DNA from: Cryptomeria japonica
Taxonomy: Eukaryota; Streptophyta; Pinopsida; Cupressales; Cupressaceae
Reading direction: 5' to 3'
NCBI RefSeq assembly: GCF_030272615.1
Contig: NC_081410.1
Span: 123,497,640 to 123,561,639 of the forward strand
Length of the DNA stretch: 64,000 bases
Positions within the stretch are counted from its first letter, which is position 1. The number at the start of each line of letters is the position of its first letter. Below the pieces are notes generated by a model. That model worked only from the letters and a program-made list of their open reading frames with translations, was not told the origin of the DNA and did not search any database. Below, in pieces: positions 43,231-55,245 of this stretch. A program made the position numbers and the translations under genes.

Positions 43231-44149
43231 CTACACCTTCGCATGTAAGAATACAAACATTCTTACAACAAGGTTGCAGGTACGTGGCTGTAATTGAAGA
43301 TCTGGAATCCTTGTGCAGAGATGAATAGATCCCCCTTCATTTCGCGGATTTTTCGGAGGACCGTGTGCATGCCGGGTGCCATCATCCCGTCAACTTTTGC
43401 TCAAATTTGCAGGACAGCGCCATCTCGACATTTTACTACTAATTCCAGGTCCGCAGCTTCATCCTATATCCCTATCTCAGTTTATAAGTGAATCTTTCTC
43501 ACTTTTCATGCATTCCTAGCTTAATCCTTCTATCTACATTCTTTGCAAAAGAGGGTAGCCTTGCTGTCTTAACCCTTGAAACTCATTTAGAATCCAATCT
43601 TGCATTGTGTGGGATTGGATCTTGTGGGTTTCAACCCCTCTTTTGAATGTAAAGTCTCCCCTAAGTGAAAACCGTCAACCCTAGTGACCTCCTTCCCCTC
43701 TCCTTGGAGTGGTGGGGGGAACACTTAGGGTTCGCTCACGATTTTTCGCTTTACAAAAACATATTTTTATATGTCGATACAAGCACATACTACTATGCCT
43801 TAAAAGCAAAATCAAACATAGTTGATTTCCCATATATTAAACCTTAAAGGAAAGATGATACAATTACAAATCTGTGTAGATCAAGCAAGTTTTAGCATTT
43901 GCACCCTTAGGTAACAAGAAAACATAACCATCTTATGTAGAAACAACAATATCTTTTTTGCCTGATTTGATGGTGAGGGTGAAGAATCCAAAGCCCTTTT
44001 CTTCGACTTCATAAAAGCACTATTGCATTGAATTATGCATGCATCCAACTTATACAAGGTATCAATCTAAACACCCTTAGCAAGAACTATAGATCCTCTT
44101 GTCATCTTGCATCCACCACTCGAGAAAATAACCCGCACATCCACATCAC

Positions 44150-44400
44150 TCAACTTGCTAATTGAAAGTAGGTTATATGCCAAACTAGGTATATGTAGGA
44201 CACAGTCCATTCTCTTCAATCTACCACTACGAAATTCTATCTCGACTCATCTATGGCCAACAACCTTCAGGTGAGATTCATCACCTAGATACACCTTCCC
44301 ACCATTAAACTCATACTTTGAAAACCAACCTCTATGAGAGCTCATGTGGAAAGAGGTATTTGAATCTATCAACCACACATCTTTGAATGCATGTGTTGCT
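44150..44400 (-). pseudogene. Copia aspartic protease, fragment C
   Basis: Minus-strand reading VWLIDSNTSFHMSSHRGWFS corresponds to the copia protease site, with Asn in place of the Gly of DSG. Next come FNGGKVYLGDESHLKVVGHR, one stop, then RMDCVLHIPSLAYNLLSISK, the C-terminal motif. Glycine loss in the active site makes it non-functional. Confidence 0.7.
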
Positions 44401-44444
44401 AAGGCTGCAACAAAAGCATCCACTTTAGATCATGAGAGGATTTT

Positions 44445-45060
44445 TTAGTGCCAAATTTTTACCTTTCTTTTTCTTCTCCTCATTGCACTCTTTTTAGGAA
44501 TGACCAGATTTGTCGTAGTTCCAACATTTTTCTTTGGACTTTTACTAGGAGACTTAGATAGGTTCAAATACTTTGATGTAATCTTCTTCTCCTTCTTCTT
44601 GTCTTTCTCCATCATTCCATCATGAGAAACCAAGGCCTCTTTAGCCATCTTTGAATATTTTCTTTGCGTCTCTTCAAATAGAAACAAAGCAACCCAATCC
44701 TCCATGTTGTAAGTGGTTGTTGTGCTTCCAATGGCCAATACAAGATGATCTCACGAATTTGTAAAAGACCATAACAAAAGTATGCATTTCTCTTGTTCAC
44801 CAATCTTAATACCCACAAAACCTAGTTGGACAACTAGGATATTAAACGCATTCATTTGATCCGCAACACATCCTCCTTCCTCCATCCTCAAAAAATGCAA
44901 CTTCTTTCTCAATAATAACTTATTTACCAAGGATTTCCCCTAATAAATATTACCAAACTTCTTCCAAAGCTCGATTGTAGTCTTCTCTTCGTGGACATTC
45001 AAGAATACAAAATCATCAACCAGACAAAGCCTTATCAAACCCTTGGCTTTCCAATCCATT
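44445..45060 (-). pseudogene. Copia gag, fragment C
   Basis: Pieces in the minus frames give DWKAKGLIRLCLVDDFVFLN, TTIELWKKFGNIY, LRKKLHFLRMEEGGCVADQM and NAFNILVVQLGFVGIKI, then VALFLFEETQRKYSKMAKEA and a strongly basic tail (MEKDKKKEKKITSKYLNLSK). This is a copia UBN2-type gag. Usual knuckle cysteines are not visible after the basic part. Several stops. Confidence 0.65.
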
Positions 45061-45191
45061 GTATCTCCTACACTCTGCATTATAGTTTGGGGTTTCATTG
45101 AAGAAATTATAGCCCATCAATCTATATCCACAAGCATATCCTTATTTTATTGAATAAATTGCAGCCCATCGATCATATAGATCAACTGGAT

Positions 45192-45203
45192 GCTCTGATA
45201 CCA
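45192..45203 (-). promoter_or_regulatory. Primer-binding site, copia C
   Basis: Minus strand TGGTATCAGAGC, perfect match to the plant Met-tRNA primer site. It fixes the orientation of fragment C. Confidence 0.8.
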
Positions 45204-45296
45204 CCAAAGGAGAGCCTCGATGACCAAAGTTTGATTATTATTACCACACGCAACACAAATATTGTTCGATAGTGGAGCATCTCTGTCATTTATAAA

Positions 45297-45836
45297 ATGA
45301 GACCTTTGAATGCCACCCATGCCAAACAAATTTTTTGTTCGTATGCATTCTTAAAAAATCCCCCCCCTTTAGAATTCAAGGATCTTGTTGAGAAGTTCTT
45401 AAATGTCTGCCAAGGGCTGCCTCTATCACTCAAGGTCTTAGGGAGAAAGCTTTATGGCGAGTCTAATAAGGACTATTGGCAGTGTACTTTAAATAAATTT
45501 TTCCAGATACCCCACAAGGACATCACAAAGAGGATCAAAGTAAGCTATGATTCACTAGGTAAATGAGATAAGGAGATGTTCTTGGATACATTGTGTCTTT
45601 TCATTGGACATAAAAAAAAGTTTAGCCATAGCAACATGGGATGTAGAGAAAAACTGGGATGGATTGCTTAGATGGGAAACACTTTTCAATAAGTGTTTAT
45701 TGAAGAGGATAAATATGGTTTGATAAGAATGCATGACCATTTGAGAGATTTGGTAAGGGACATTGCAAATGGACAGTCACCACATCGCCTTTGTTCTCCA
45801 AAGTATAGGTTATTGAGATCCCTTCTCAACAGATGA
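45297..45836 (+). pseudogene. NLR disease-resistance gene, NB-ARC remains
   Basis: One frame with three internal stops. It shows HAKQIFCSYAFLKNPPPLEF, then FLNVCQGLPLSLKVLG with the GLPL motif, YWQCTLNKFFQIPHKDITKR and IKVSYDSLGK. After a TGA (45564) come MFLDTLCLFIGH, then GLIRMHDHLRDLVRDI, the MHD motif of the ARC2 part. In functional NLRs this domain binds ATP/ADP as a switch for defence signalling. The style resembles conifer TIR-NLRs (inference). The P-loop half is missing; the left border touches copia C. LRR exons continue at 49592 beyond a large insertion. Confidence 0.8.
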
Positions 45837-45861
45837 AGTTTTCAACTACACATACTAATCA

Positions 45862-46711
45862 TGATGCAGTAGAAACTCACTCTTTCTACTCTTGCCTAAT
45901 ACATGAAAAAAAAAAAGCTACAATGAATAAACATTCTCATATTCATATCAGAACAAAAACAAAAATTACATCAACGACATTCAACGAACTTTCAATCTAA
46001 ACAAACATTCTCACATTCCCCTGCATTCTCTATCCTACCCATGAACTCAACAAGCTCTCCACTCTTTGTGCTCTCACTTTAACTGCAACCCCACACTATC
46101 TCAACTTTCTCGACCACTGCTAAATTCTATTGACCACCTCACCTACTTACTATGCAATCCCCTTTCTTCTTATTTCTATCTTTCACTACTCTTCCCTTAC
46201 TAGCAGCTCCCAATTATCCTTATGCAGTCATTGTTTCGCGTACTGACTCCTCCTTATCTCCATGCTCACAACCCACGGCCCTTACCCCTTTTGGTCAATC
46301 CCTTCATTCCTTAAGAGGCCTCCTTTCTTAGTACACAACCTTTGCATTTTAATAACTGCCTTATCTTCCCCACTTGGCATAGAGAATCTCCTCCAGATTT
46401 TAGTTTCAAAAATAAATTAAAAAGAGGCGTTGTTTGTTTCTAAAATTAGTTGTCATCCACACTCCAAATTTAACACCTCACTCTCCAAAGTCTTCTTCTC
46501 ACGTTATCTTGTTTTTGTTCTATTTATTTCAATTATTATTATGTTTCACCAGCTGTTACGTAGGAACCATAATGGCTGCCCCATTGTTCCATGTCTTCCT
46601 ATATCTTTTTCTTTTTAAGCCCAAAATGGGTCTTTAATTTAATTCTCATGCTTTACAACTCCACCTCCCTAAGCCTCTTTTTGTTCTTCTTTGCCAGATG
46701 CTCTTGCATCA
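45862..46711 (-). repeat. 3' LTR of the NLR-inserted element
   Basis: Matches 48418-49445, for example ATGCAGTAGAAACTCACTCT at the low end and TAGGAACCATAATGGCTGCC in the middle. Confidence 0.85.
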
Positions 46712-46902
46712 CATGCACTTGGTAGAAAGTTTGTGAGCATAGGCTCACTAAAAAATGGAGTTGAGTGATAGAATCGCTCTTTGAGATTGCGAACAATCTG
46801 CAATGAACTCCATTTATGTGATAATTACACACGAAACTATTTATTTTTCCTCTTTTTCCAACATCTTGCTAGACCAACTATACCCTCCTCCCACAACTTT
46901 GC

Positions 46903-48052
46903 TTAATATTCTTCACTCCTTTTGTGGATTGGCACCCACCATGCGTAGTCCTTCATTGATAGCTCTCCTCTCTTTTTCTCCTTCATGTGATCCATCCCAC
47001 CATCAACTAATCTCCTCCACCAAATATCCTCTCCACTCTTCCCCTCTCTCATGGATTTCAATCCACTATGAACCAACCACCTCCACCAAGTTTCACCTCC
47101 ACAATCTTTCACAACTTCCACAAACAAATAGGCAACATCTTTATTCCACCTTGTCACTACAGAATCCTCTTTTTCACTTACTTCAACAAATAGATCCATC
47201 TCAAATTATTTATTACAAAATTTATAAAAATTTACCTCCTCACCATGCTTCCCAAATTTGACTTTATCAAAGTTATCAACTACTACACTTATTTTCTATG
47301 TCTCTTTACTCCCATTTAAATCAAAGAACACATAAGAATCTGATTTTACTTTACCTTCTGGTGCAACCTTTGTCCCACTTGAAATCAGCTCTTCCCATTC
47401 TCTATTAATTGCTTCAATATGTTTCAACAAATCTTCCTTCTCAACTTCTTCTTGGTTAGCTTTAGCAAAACCAACAGGTTCCTCTTTTATTGTAATATCT
47501 TCCTTCTTCTCAAGTTCACCTTCCAAGAAGCTATTGATTCTTCTAATCTCCTCTTTCAAGATCACATCCTTATCTTCGTTAATCTAGTAATCAAACAAGG
47601 GACCCTCGAAGTATATCATCTTAGCTTCCACGTCTTGAGTATCTTCTTGGCTTGTCACAAAAACTATTGTATCTTCTATACCTTTAAATTTTTCAAGAAT
47701 TTCTTCAATTTACACCTTCATCTTCAAACCTACGACCAAATATGATGTCATTATCACTCTCCGCTACATTGTTCGAATCCACAACACTTGATGCTGTCAC
47801 CTCTTCAAGATAACTCTCACTTCTCTCTGAGTTTCCTCTAAACTGAACTCTAAAATTCTATTCTTATTTCTGATTAGCTCTGTCAATATGGACACTATTC
47901 ATGAGATCATTCATCCCATTTTGCACCATCTCTTTCATATCTGCAATCTTGTTCTTTTCATTGATCTTCTCCTCCTCTTTTCCAAAATCACTATGTCTTT
48001 TAATCAAAATTCCAAAAGTCCCTTCCATTGTTTCTTCTATCTCATCAATCAT
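46903..48052 (-). pseudogene. Unknown charged coding remnants inside LTR element
   Basis: Not recognised. Three minus-strand open pieces (47864-48052, 47296-47565, 46903-47199) are rich in Glu, Lys, Asp and Trp, for example KKEDITIKEEPVGFAKANQE and GGETWWRWLVHSGLKSMREG. They keep one orientation, the same as the element. They could be a decayed gag-like or captured ORF. The high Glu/Lys content comes from the pyrimidine-rich plus strand and may be partly accidental. Confidence 0.3.
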
Positions 48053-48401
48053 ACATGCTATTTTTCTTATCTCTATTATCTGTTTCTGAAGTTTCTTCTA
48101 AATCCAAAATCCAAACTCTTGGTCTCACATCTATTCCCTTCCTTGCATAACAAGAACTACTTACTTTACCTCGATCTTCTCTTTGCTACTCAAATATTCA
48201 AACCCTCAATTTCACACATATAAACTGCCTCACATTCGGCAATCTGTTTACACCTATAGGAGCCTCAACTCCTCAAACCCTCTAAAAAGTTCTTCTTGCA
48301 AGTTGCATGTACACATGCAACAAATCTCTCACACAATCCAACCCTCAGGTCCTAGTGCAAACTACCTCCAATCGATTCTTCTACCTACACGCTCAAGAAC
48401 T

Positions 48402-48416
48402 CTTGCTCTGATAACA
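48402..48416 (-). promoter_or_regulatory. Primer-binding site of NLR-inserted element
   Basis: Minus strand TGTTATCAGAGCAAGAG next to the LTR end matches the Met-tRNA site TGGTATCAGAGCAAGAG with one change. Confidence 0.75.
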
Positions 48417-48417
48417 C

Positions 48418-49445
48418 TGATGCAGTAGAAACTCACTCTTGTCTAATACATGAAAAAAAAAAAGGCTAATGTAAAGATTCTCTACATTCATGAATTGCAA
48501 TGAATAAACATTCTCATATTCATATCAGAACTACAAACAAAAACAAAAATTACAACAATGACCTTCAATTGACCTTTCTATCCAAACAAACTTTCTCACA
48601 TTCCCCTGCATTTTCTATTCTACCCATGGACTCAACAAGCTCTCCACGCTTTCTGCTCTCACTTTAACTGCAACCCTATACTATCTCAACTTTCTGAGCC
48701 ACTGCTAAATCTCTATTGGCCACCTACTTACTATGCAGCCTCCTTTCTTTTATTTCTATCTTTCACTACTCTTCCCTTACACTACTCTTCCCTTACTAGC
48801 AGCTCCCAATTCTCCTTATGCAGTCACACTTTCGCGTACCGACTCCTCCTTATCTCCACGCTCACAACCCATAGCCCTTACCCCTTCATTCCTTAAGAGG
48901 CCTCCTTTCTTGGTATATAACCTTTGCATTTTAATAACTGCCTTATCTTCACCACTTGGCATAGAGAATCTCCTCCAGATTTCAGTTTCAAAAATAAATT
49001 AAAAACTGCCTTCAGGAGGCGTTACTTGTTTCTAAAATCAGTTGTCATCCACACTCCAAATTTAACACCTCACTCTCCAAAGTCTCCTTCTCACGTTATC
49101 TTGTTGTTGTTCTATTTATTTCAATTATTATTATATTTCACCAGCTGTTACGTAGGAACCATAATGGCTGCCCCATTGTTCCATGCCTTCCTCTTTTATC
49201 TCTTTGCTACCTTGCTAATTTGTTCTGTTTTCTTTTATGAGACTTAAAGTTTATCATAAATGATGGTGCAGAAAATGATTTCCAATTTTTTTTATTTTTT
49301 CTTAAATGTGAGCAGCGAATTGATATCTTTTTTCTTTTTAAGCCCAAAATGGATCATTAATTTAGTTCTCGTGTTTCTCATGCTTTACAAATTCACTTCC
49401 TTAAAGCCTCTTTTTTTTTCCTCTTTATCAGATGTTTCTCCATCA
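48418..49445 (-). repeat. 5' LTR of the NLR-inserted element
   Basis: 1,028 bases, partner of 45862-46711, with extra sequence near 49195-49325 and a 17-base duplication (CACTACTCTTCCCTTA) near 48765-48795. Confidence 0.85.
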
Positions 49446-49591
49446 AAGCAATAAATCAAAGCAATGTTTAACACTTTTAAATCTAAAAATCAAAGCTTAA
49501 TATATATAATTTAAACCAGTCTGAAATCAATGCCTTCATTTTCAAGCTCCTCCATTTATATTGAGTTCTTATTTTTCACTTTTGACAATTC

Positions 49592-52500
49592 AGGAAGCAA
49601 TACAAGTCGGAGGAATGGCAAATGCAGTTGCTGACAATTGTTATCAACATAAAAGGAAGATCATAATAAGCACAAGCCAAGGAGAGCGTAGCCTCGCGCC
49701 CTACTCGCTTGGATTGAAGATTTTTGTTGGCAATGGAGAATTCTTAAATCAAGAACATAGCGAACTATCAAAAGAACTGGTCTGGCTTCAGTGTAATAAA
49801 TTTGAGCACAAAAATCTATCTTCCTGGATTTCATTGAAAGAATTAAGAATTTTAGATCTTTTTTGGCTGTCGAAGCTTAGAACATTTGTGGGAACGGGAT
49901 GCAGATGTAAGTATTTTTTATATGGTTCTTTAAAAATGGGTCTTTGGAAATATTTTTTAATTAATCTTAAGTTAATTGTTTAAAATTGGCTGCAGGCTCC
50001 TTTGCAGCTAAGAGAGTTGGTTATTCAGGGATGCACAAGTTTCCAAGGATTTCCGAAGTCAATATGACATCTCAAGAATTTTAAAAAGATATTAATAAAT
50101 GATGATAATTATGTAAGTTGTCATGCATTGAGCGGCCTCCCTCAAGAATTTTGTTATCTCCAGTCGTTGGAGCACCTGGAGATAAGACATTGTCCAAATC
50201 TGCCATCGTTGAAAGTTAACAAATCTGTGACACCTACATTTGAAATCCTGCTTCAAGTTGGAGGTGTTGCCAGATTCTTTTAAGAAGCTGACACTCCTGG
50301 AGTGTCTCAATTTAGAGTTTTGTAGAGAACTCACCATCAAGTCAGAGTTACACGTTCTGGAAAACATGTCAAATCTCACGTATTTGAATCTTGAAGGATG
50401 CAACAAATTGGAAGACTTGCGCCTCCCAGGAGTGGCTTCCTTAACAGAGCTTCATTTAGAAGAAACTGGCTTGAAGGAACTGCCAGCTAATATCTGTCAG
50501 CTAACCCAGTTAACCAAGTTGGAGATAGGGAGTGAGTTTTTGACAACATTGCCAACCTCTATCGGGAAATTGTCTGCCTTAACAACATTGCCAACCTCTA
50601 TCGGGAATTTGTCTGCCTTAACTACACTTACAATCAAAGGGTGCAAGAAGTTGAAATCTTTACCAGATTCCCTGAAGCATCTCAATCTCACAGAGCTCCA
50701 TTTAATAGAGAACGGCTTGAAGGAACTTCCAGCTAACATCTTTCAGCTAACCATGTTAACCAAGTTGGAGATAGAGAATGAGTTCTTGACAACATTGCCA
50801 ACCTCGGTCGGGAACTTGTCTCCCTTAACTACACTTACAATCAAAGAGTGTAAGAAGTTGAAATCTTACCGGATTCTCTGGAGCATCTTAATCTCTTGAG
50901 ATATTTAACTATAGAGAATACAGGAGTGAAGTGTCTACCAAAATCATTAATCCATCTTCAAATTTTAAGAATATAAAAAACGTTCTTGTGTTCTATTGGT
51001 TAAAGCATTGAGTTCTCATTGTGGAGATCAAAGTTCAAATCTCAAAGGGATGTCTAATATGGAATTCAAAGTTGTGACTCTTAGTCTGCCACAGTTGGCT
51101 TCTAGGTGATTTCTAATAAGTGGATTCTAATTTGTGACTCTTGGCCTTCCAAAGGTTGATTCTAGTATGGCTGCTCAAAATGAGCTACTGGTAGATTCTA
51201 ATTTGTGACTTTTGATCTTCCACGGATTGATTCTAGTGTGGTTACTCGAAATCAAAAGATGCCAATCAATGAGTTGAGTTTTGGGTCAGGGTGAATGCTC
51301 AAGAGCATAGATTTATGGAGAACGGAAGTGTCCAAGATTTCAATTTGTGGAGATTGTTGTCCTGTCCTTGAGACTCTTCATCTTTGTTTTAATGATTATT
51401 TAAGGGAGTTGGAAACCCTGCCAGGAACATTGAAGACCATAGTTGTTTAGGAGTGTGTTAGTGGCCTTAAAGAACTTAAGATTCTTCATATAGACAAATG
51501 TGAAGAGTTGGACGGGCTTCCATGTTTTGCAGAATTTGTTTCTTTAGATTTTTTTCAGTTGAATGGTAGCACAAGGTGAAGAAAATAGCAGGTCTACAAA
51601 AGTTGAGGTGAAGAAAATAGCAGGTCTACAAAAGTTGAGATCATTGCGATAGCTGAGCATTGAGTCAGATGAGCTTCCGAGTTTTGCAAAATGTATTTCT
51701 CTTAGAAAATTTAAACTGCAAAACTGCAACAAATTGGAGAAGATAAGTAATTTAGAACATTTGAAATCACTGGAGGTGCTCAATACTAGTTTCTGTCTAG
51801 AGTTGGTGATTGTAGAAGGTTTAGAAAACATAAGATCACTGAGGGAGCTCATGCTATATGATTGTTCAAAATTAGATGGGCTTCCAGGTCTTGGAGAACT
51901 ATTGAATTGAATAGCTGCAAAAAATTGGAGAAAATAGAAAGTTTGGAGTATTTGAAATCATTGGAACAACTCAAAATATGTGGTTGTCCAGAGTTGGAGG
52001 TACTTTCAAGTCTTCCAGAAACCACTTCTCTAAAAGAATTTGATTTGATATGGTGCCAGAAATTGGAGAAGATAGTTCTAGAAAACATAAGATCGCTAGA
52101 GAAGCTTGTGATGTATGGCTTCCCAAAATTAGATGGACTTTCAGGTCTTGCAAAACTAACTTCTCTTAAAAAAATTGAATTGCGTAGGTGCAACAAATTG
52201 GAAAAGATTTAAAGTTTAGAACTTTTGAAATCATTGGAGAAGATCAACATGAGTGACTTTCCAGAGCTGGAGGCATTTCCAAGTCTTCCACAAACCACTT
52301 CTCTTAAAGAATTTGATTTGAAATGGTGCCACAAATTGAAGAAGGTTTAGAAAATATAAGATCACTGTTGAAGCTTGTGATATATGACAGTCCAAAATTA
52401 GATGGGCTTCCAAATCTTGGAGTTGGAAGCGCTCCCAAGTCTTTCAGATTTCACTTCTCAGAGAGAACTTCAATTGAAAAAATGCCCCAAATTGAAGAAG

Positions 52501-52666
52501 ATAGAAAGTTTCGAAAACATAAGATCACTGGAGAAACTCGAGATAATTGACTCTTCAGAGTTGGAAATCATTCTGACTTATGCTTCTCTGCAGAATTGCG
52601 ATCAAACTGTTATTTTAATATTGAATTGGGTAAAGGAAAATGGGTATGGATGTGTGCCCTCACATT
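49592..52666 (+). pseudogene. NLR leucine-rich-repeat region
   Basis: Exon-like part from 49592 (after TTTTGACAATTCAG, a splice acceptor) to about 49906 before GTAAGT reads VWLQCNKFEHKNLSSWISLK and LRILDLFWLSKLRTF. A second starts at 49996 after TGGCTGCAG. Then LRRs follow: LEVLPDSFKKLTLLECLNLE, NLTYLNLEGCNKLEDLRLPG and LKELPANICQLTQLTKLEI. A 39-base internal duplication encodes TTLPTSIGKLSAL twice near 50537-50615, and a larger unit of about 80 residues is doubled (50450-50870). After a SINE-like insert, LRRs resume near 51340 and run to 52666 (KSLEQLKICGCPELEVLSSL and similar units of about 24 residues). Several frameshifts and stops. LRRs sense effectors or guard partners. Confidence 0.8.
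50975..51300 (+). mobile_element. Probable tRNA-derived SINE in LRR region
   Basis: TTCTATTGGTTAAAGCATTG (about 50990-51010) resembles a pol III A box and AGTTCAAATCTC (51032-51043) a B box at the right distance. The body then holds three related units of about 60-71 bases starting near 51064, 51124 and 51195 (ATTCTAATTTGTGACT). LRR coding stops before and resumes after it. No clear target duplication or A-tail was seen. Confidence 0.45.
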
Positions 52667-53859
52667 AAAGTTGCTTTGCTTAAATGACGGCTTCACTTCA
52701 AACGACTACATTTTCGCAGATGTAAATTTAAAAGTAATTGTAAAAGTAAAAGTGGAAGCGGCATGGTTAGTGACAGGCGACCAGGGGAGCATGGTAGAGG
52801 CTTTCCGTCAGCTTTTTCAAAGGTAATTGTAAATTCTTTTATTGAAAATAGTATTATTTAAGTTTTTTTTGTTTTTTTTCAAAATAATGTGTGATATTTT
52901 TTAAAAGTTTTAAAATATTTGAAAAAAATGATTATAAAATTTAGTATTCATTAAAAGGAGGATGCAGCTGTGGTATTCTTTAAAAATTTAAAAAAAATAA
53001 AAAAATTGGTGTAGAAAATAATGAAATATGAATAATTTATAAGTAGTACATGATTTAGGTTATGCATATAAAATGTGAGCAATCTATAAAGAAATGAAGA
53101 ATCTAACAATTGTTTGAATCTTGGGCTGTCACAAGAAAAATATCACCACTTAACTAACACATTATATGAAGAACTTCTAATTAATTTATTTATTATATGG
53201 ATATAAATCTTAATTTAATTATAAATTATTTGATTATATGTTTATTTTATTTTATTTGTGTATGTTGCTTTTAATTTTACTTTTGAAAAAGTTATCATTC
53301 ATTATTTTGATAACTATTTGATTTTGTTTTTATTGTGAAAAGTGTAGTAAATATTCTTATAGCTTTGGTAGTAAATATTATCATACTTATCATCAAGGAA
53401 AAAATATGTAAAAGAAATTATCAAGAGATAGCATTCTCTTTATGTATTCTATTTAAATCACAAATCTAGATAAAAAATCAAATGCCTCAAGAATTATATT
53501 GTTTAATATCTTTTACATTTTTTTTTGAAAATGGATATGTTTAGCATGTTCAATTTTAACATATGAAATATTAATTAAATAAATAAGATAATTCTTAAAG
53601 AGACTAAAAAAATCAATATTATATCTCCATATTTTATAAATATTTAAAAAAATTATAACACAAATGAATAGACCTAAATCAATATAAAAAGTTAAAATTT
53701 AAAATTTAAAATTCAAATTAAACAATAAAAAATATTATTAAAATCAAAACCCATAGAATTTAAAACAATATCAATACTTTTGACAAAGCTTTATTGACAA
53801 ATCTATTTAATATGGGAAAAAGAAAGATGTCTCAATCTTTCCAAAATATTCAAGAAGTT
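52667..53859. other. AT-rich, no gene seen
   Basis: After the last LRR text comes a short unplaced stretch, and from 52830 very AT-rich sequence with long T and A runs. No coding region recognised. Confidence 0.5.
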
Positions 53860-54041
53860 AATTAGTTTGTTGTTAATATACTTTTATTCCACTTTTGTCT
53901 AGGGTCTAAAAATTGATAATAGAGGAGATGCCATCAATGAGCTCTGCTAGGATTTTCTTGCTTTCTCTGTACTATTTGTCTGCATATTGAGCTTTTTGGG
54001 TGTCATACTGCATTTATTGCGAGATGTTTTAGCCTTTTATT

Positions 54042-55245
54042 ATGGCTTCATCCATTCCTAGTCCAACAGTTGATGTCGGCGCTGGTGCTTTCGCGTCTGG
54101 AGACCATGGTTCCCCCGAACAAACACCCTCGCAAGTTCATTCCGAAAGTGTTTCACGAGGTATTGTTTTTGGTACCCCTAATGTTATTTTACCATTGCAA
54201 GATTTTGGTAGTGCATGCCAATGGCTTGAAAAGTATACATTCATTGGGTATTTTGTGGGGAGGGTTCCACTTGAAAGCATGCTTCGTGATTGGGTTACCA
54301 AAGCTTGGGCCTCTCATGGGGTTCAGCTTGATGGCGTCCAAAATATTACCAAAGGCTTTTTTTGTTTCTCTTTTCAAACCCTACTCATATTGATGACGTC
54401 CTCAAGCGTGGTCCCTAGTTTGTGCGGTCTTCTTTGTTGGTTTTTCAACCGTGGTATCGGGACTTCATAGTCTTCAATGAAAAAAAGCTCAAGGTTCCTG
54501 TATGGGTTGAATTTACTGGTCTCCCTCTTCCTTGTTAGTCGTTTCTGCAAACAATTACCCAATCTCTTGGCAAGGTGGTTTTCATGGAGCCGGACCCTTT
54601 ATTTTATGCTCGACCCCAAAAGAAGGTTTGTATTGAAGTCGATTTGTCTCAGGACTCAAGGAGACCATTGACATTCAGGTTGGTGGTCATAGTTTTTCCT
54701 AGCGATTGTTGTATTTAAATTTTCCCAATACTTGTTATTGTTGTCAATCCTCTAATCATAAGATTAAGGATTGTCCACTTGTTGCTCCTCGAGCCAAACT
54801 ACCTTAGAAAGATAGTGGCTCTTCTCACACATCGGAGCCCAAGTTCGAGGAAGGATGGACCACTGTGGGTTGAAAGAATAAACCCAAGTCAGATACTTCA
54901 GTTGTGGTGCAACCCTCTTCTCAGCCCACTCCAATTACAACGTCAACTACTGTTGAATCAAAGGTTTCAAACCCCACGGATAAGGGGAAGAGTTATGTTG
55001 AGAGTAGCTCTTGCCTTGCATGTGTGTGTACTCCTCATGCAACTTCAACTATTGCAGCCCAACACACTTATTTGCTACGTCCTTCTTGTATTCCTAAAGG
55101 ACAGGTTGGCAGTGAAGGTGAAGGTTGTGATAAACACAAAATTATCTCAAGGGATTCTTACCCTAGTTTTCAACCTACTTCAATTTTTTTGCAGAATCGC
55201 TTCTCCTCTCTTAAGGACAAAGAAGGCATGCAAGACTTTGCATGA
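54042..55245 (+). pseudogene. LINE ORF1 (RNA-binding, zinc knuckle)
   Basis: ATG at 54042. The first part has the DUF4283-like pattern of plant LINE ORF1: LEKYTFIGYFVGRVPLESML then DWVTKAW. After frameshifts come a knuckle CYCCQSSNHKIKDC (about 54735-54780) and a Ser/Thr/Pro-rich tail (TPITTSTTVESKVSNPTDKG). The stop TGA at 55243-55245 overlaps the ATG of ORF2. ORF1 protein binds LINE RNA and acts as a chaperone. At least two shifts (near 54380 and 54680) break it. Confidence 0.75.

Larger units (their letters stand above)
42580..43755 (+). repeat. Gypsy-type LTR (solo or fragment)
   Basis: Sequence from about TGTAATGTTTC to CGCTTTACA has LTR character: a promoter-like TATATAAA at 42986-42993, short repeats downstream and an end like known conifer gypsy LTRs (TAGGGTTCGCTCACG). 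No matching partner LTR or internal region is next to it, and no clear target duplication is visible, so the edges are approximate. Confidence 0.4.
43880..45290 (-). mobile_element. Ty1/copia fragment C (primer site to protease)
   Basis: Minus strand: short LTR remnant, Met-tRNA primer site (45192-45203), gag, protease, and the start of the gag-pre-integrase linker; then it is cut near 43.9 kb beside the gypsy LTR. A third copia lineage, distinct from A and B. Confidence 0.7.
45862..49445 (-). mobile_element. LTR element without recognised pol, inserted in NLR
   Basis: Two direct repeats, 45862-46711 (3' LTR) and 48418-49445 (5' LTR), both TGATG...CATCA on the minus strand. A Met-tRNA-like primer site lies inside, next to the upper one. 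The interior of 1.7 kb has no polymerase motifs. Possible target duplication AATCA/AAGCA with one mismatch. It splits the NLR between the NB-ARC part and an intron/LRR part. The 5' LTR has about 130 extra bases near 49195-49325. Confidence 0.75.

Noticed and set aside
46803-47261. Plus-strand frame of 152 codons, Ser/Pro/His-rich
   Set aside because: Opposite to the orientation of the LTR element; composition fits a pyrimidine-rich strand, no domain.
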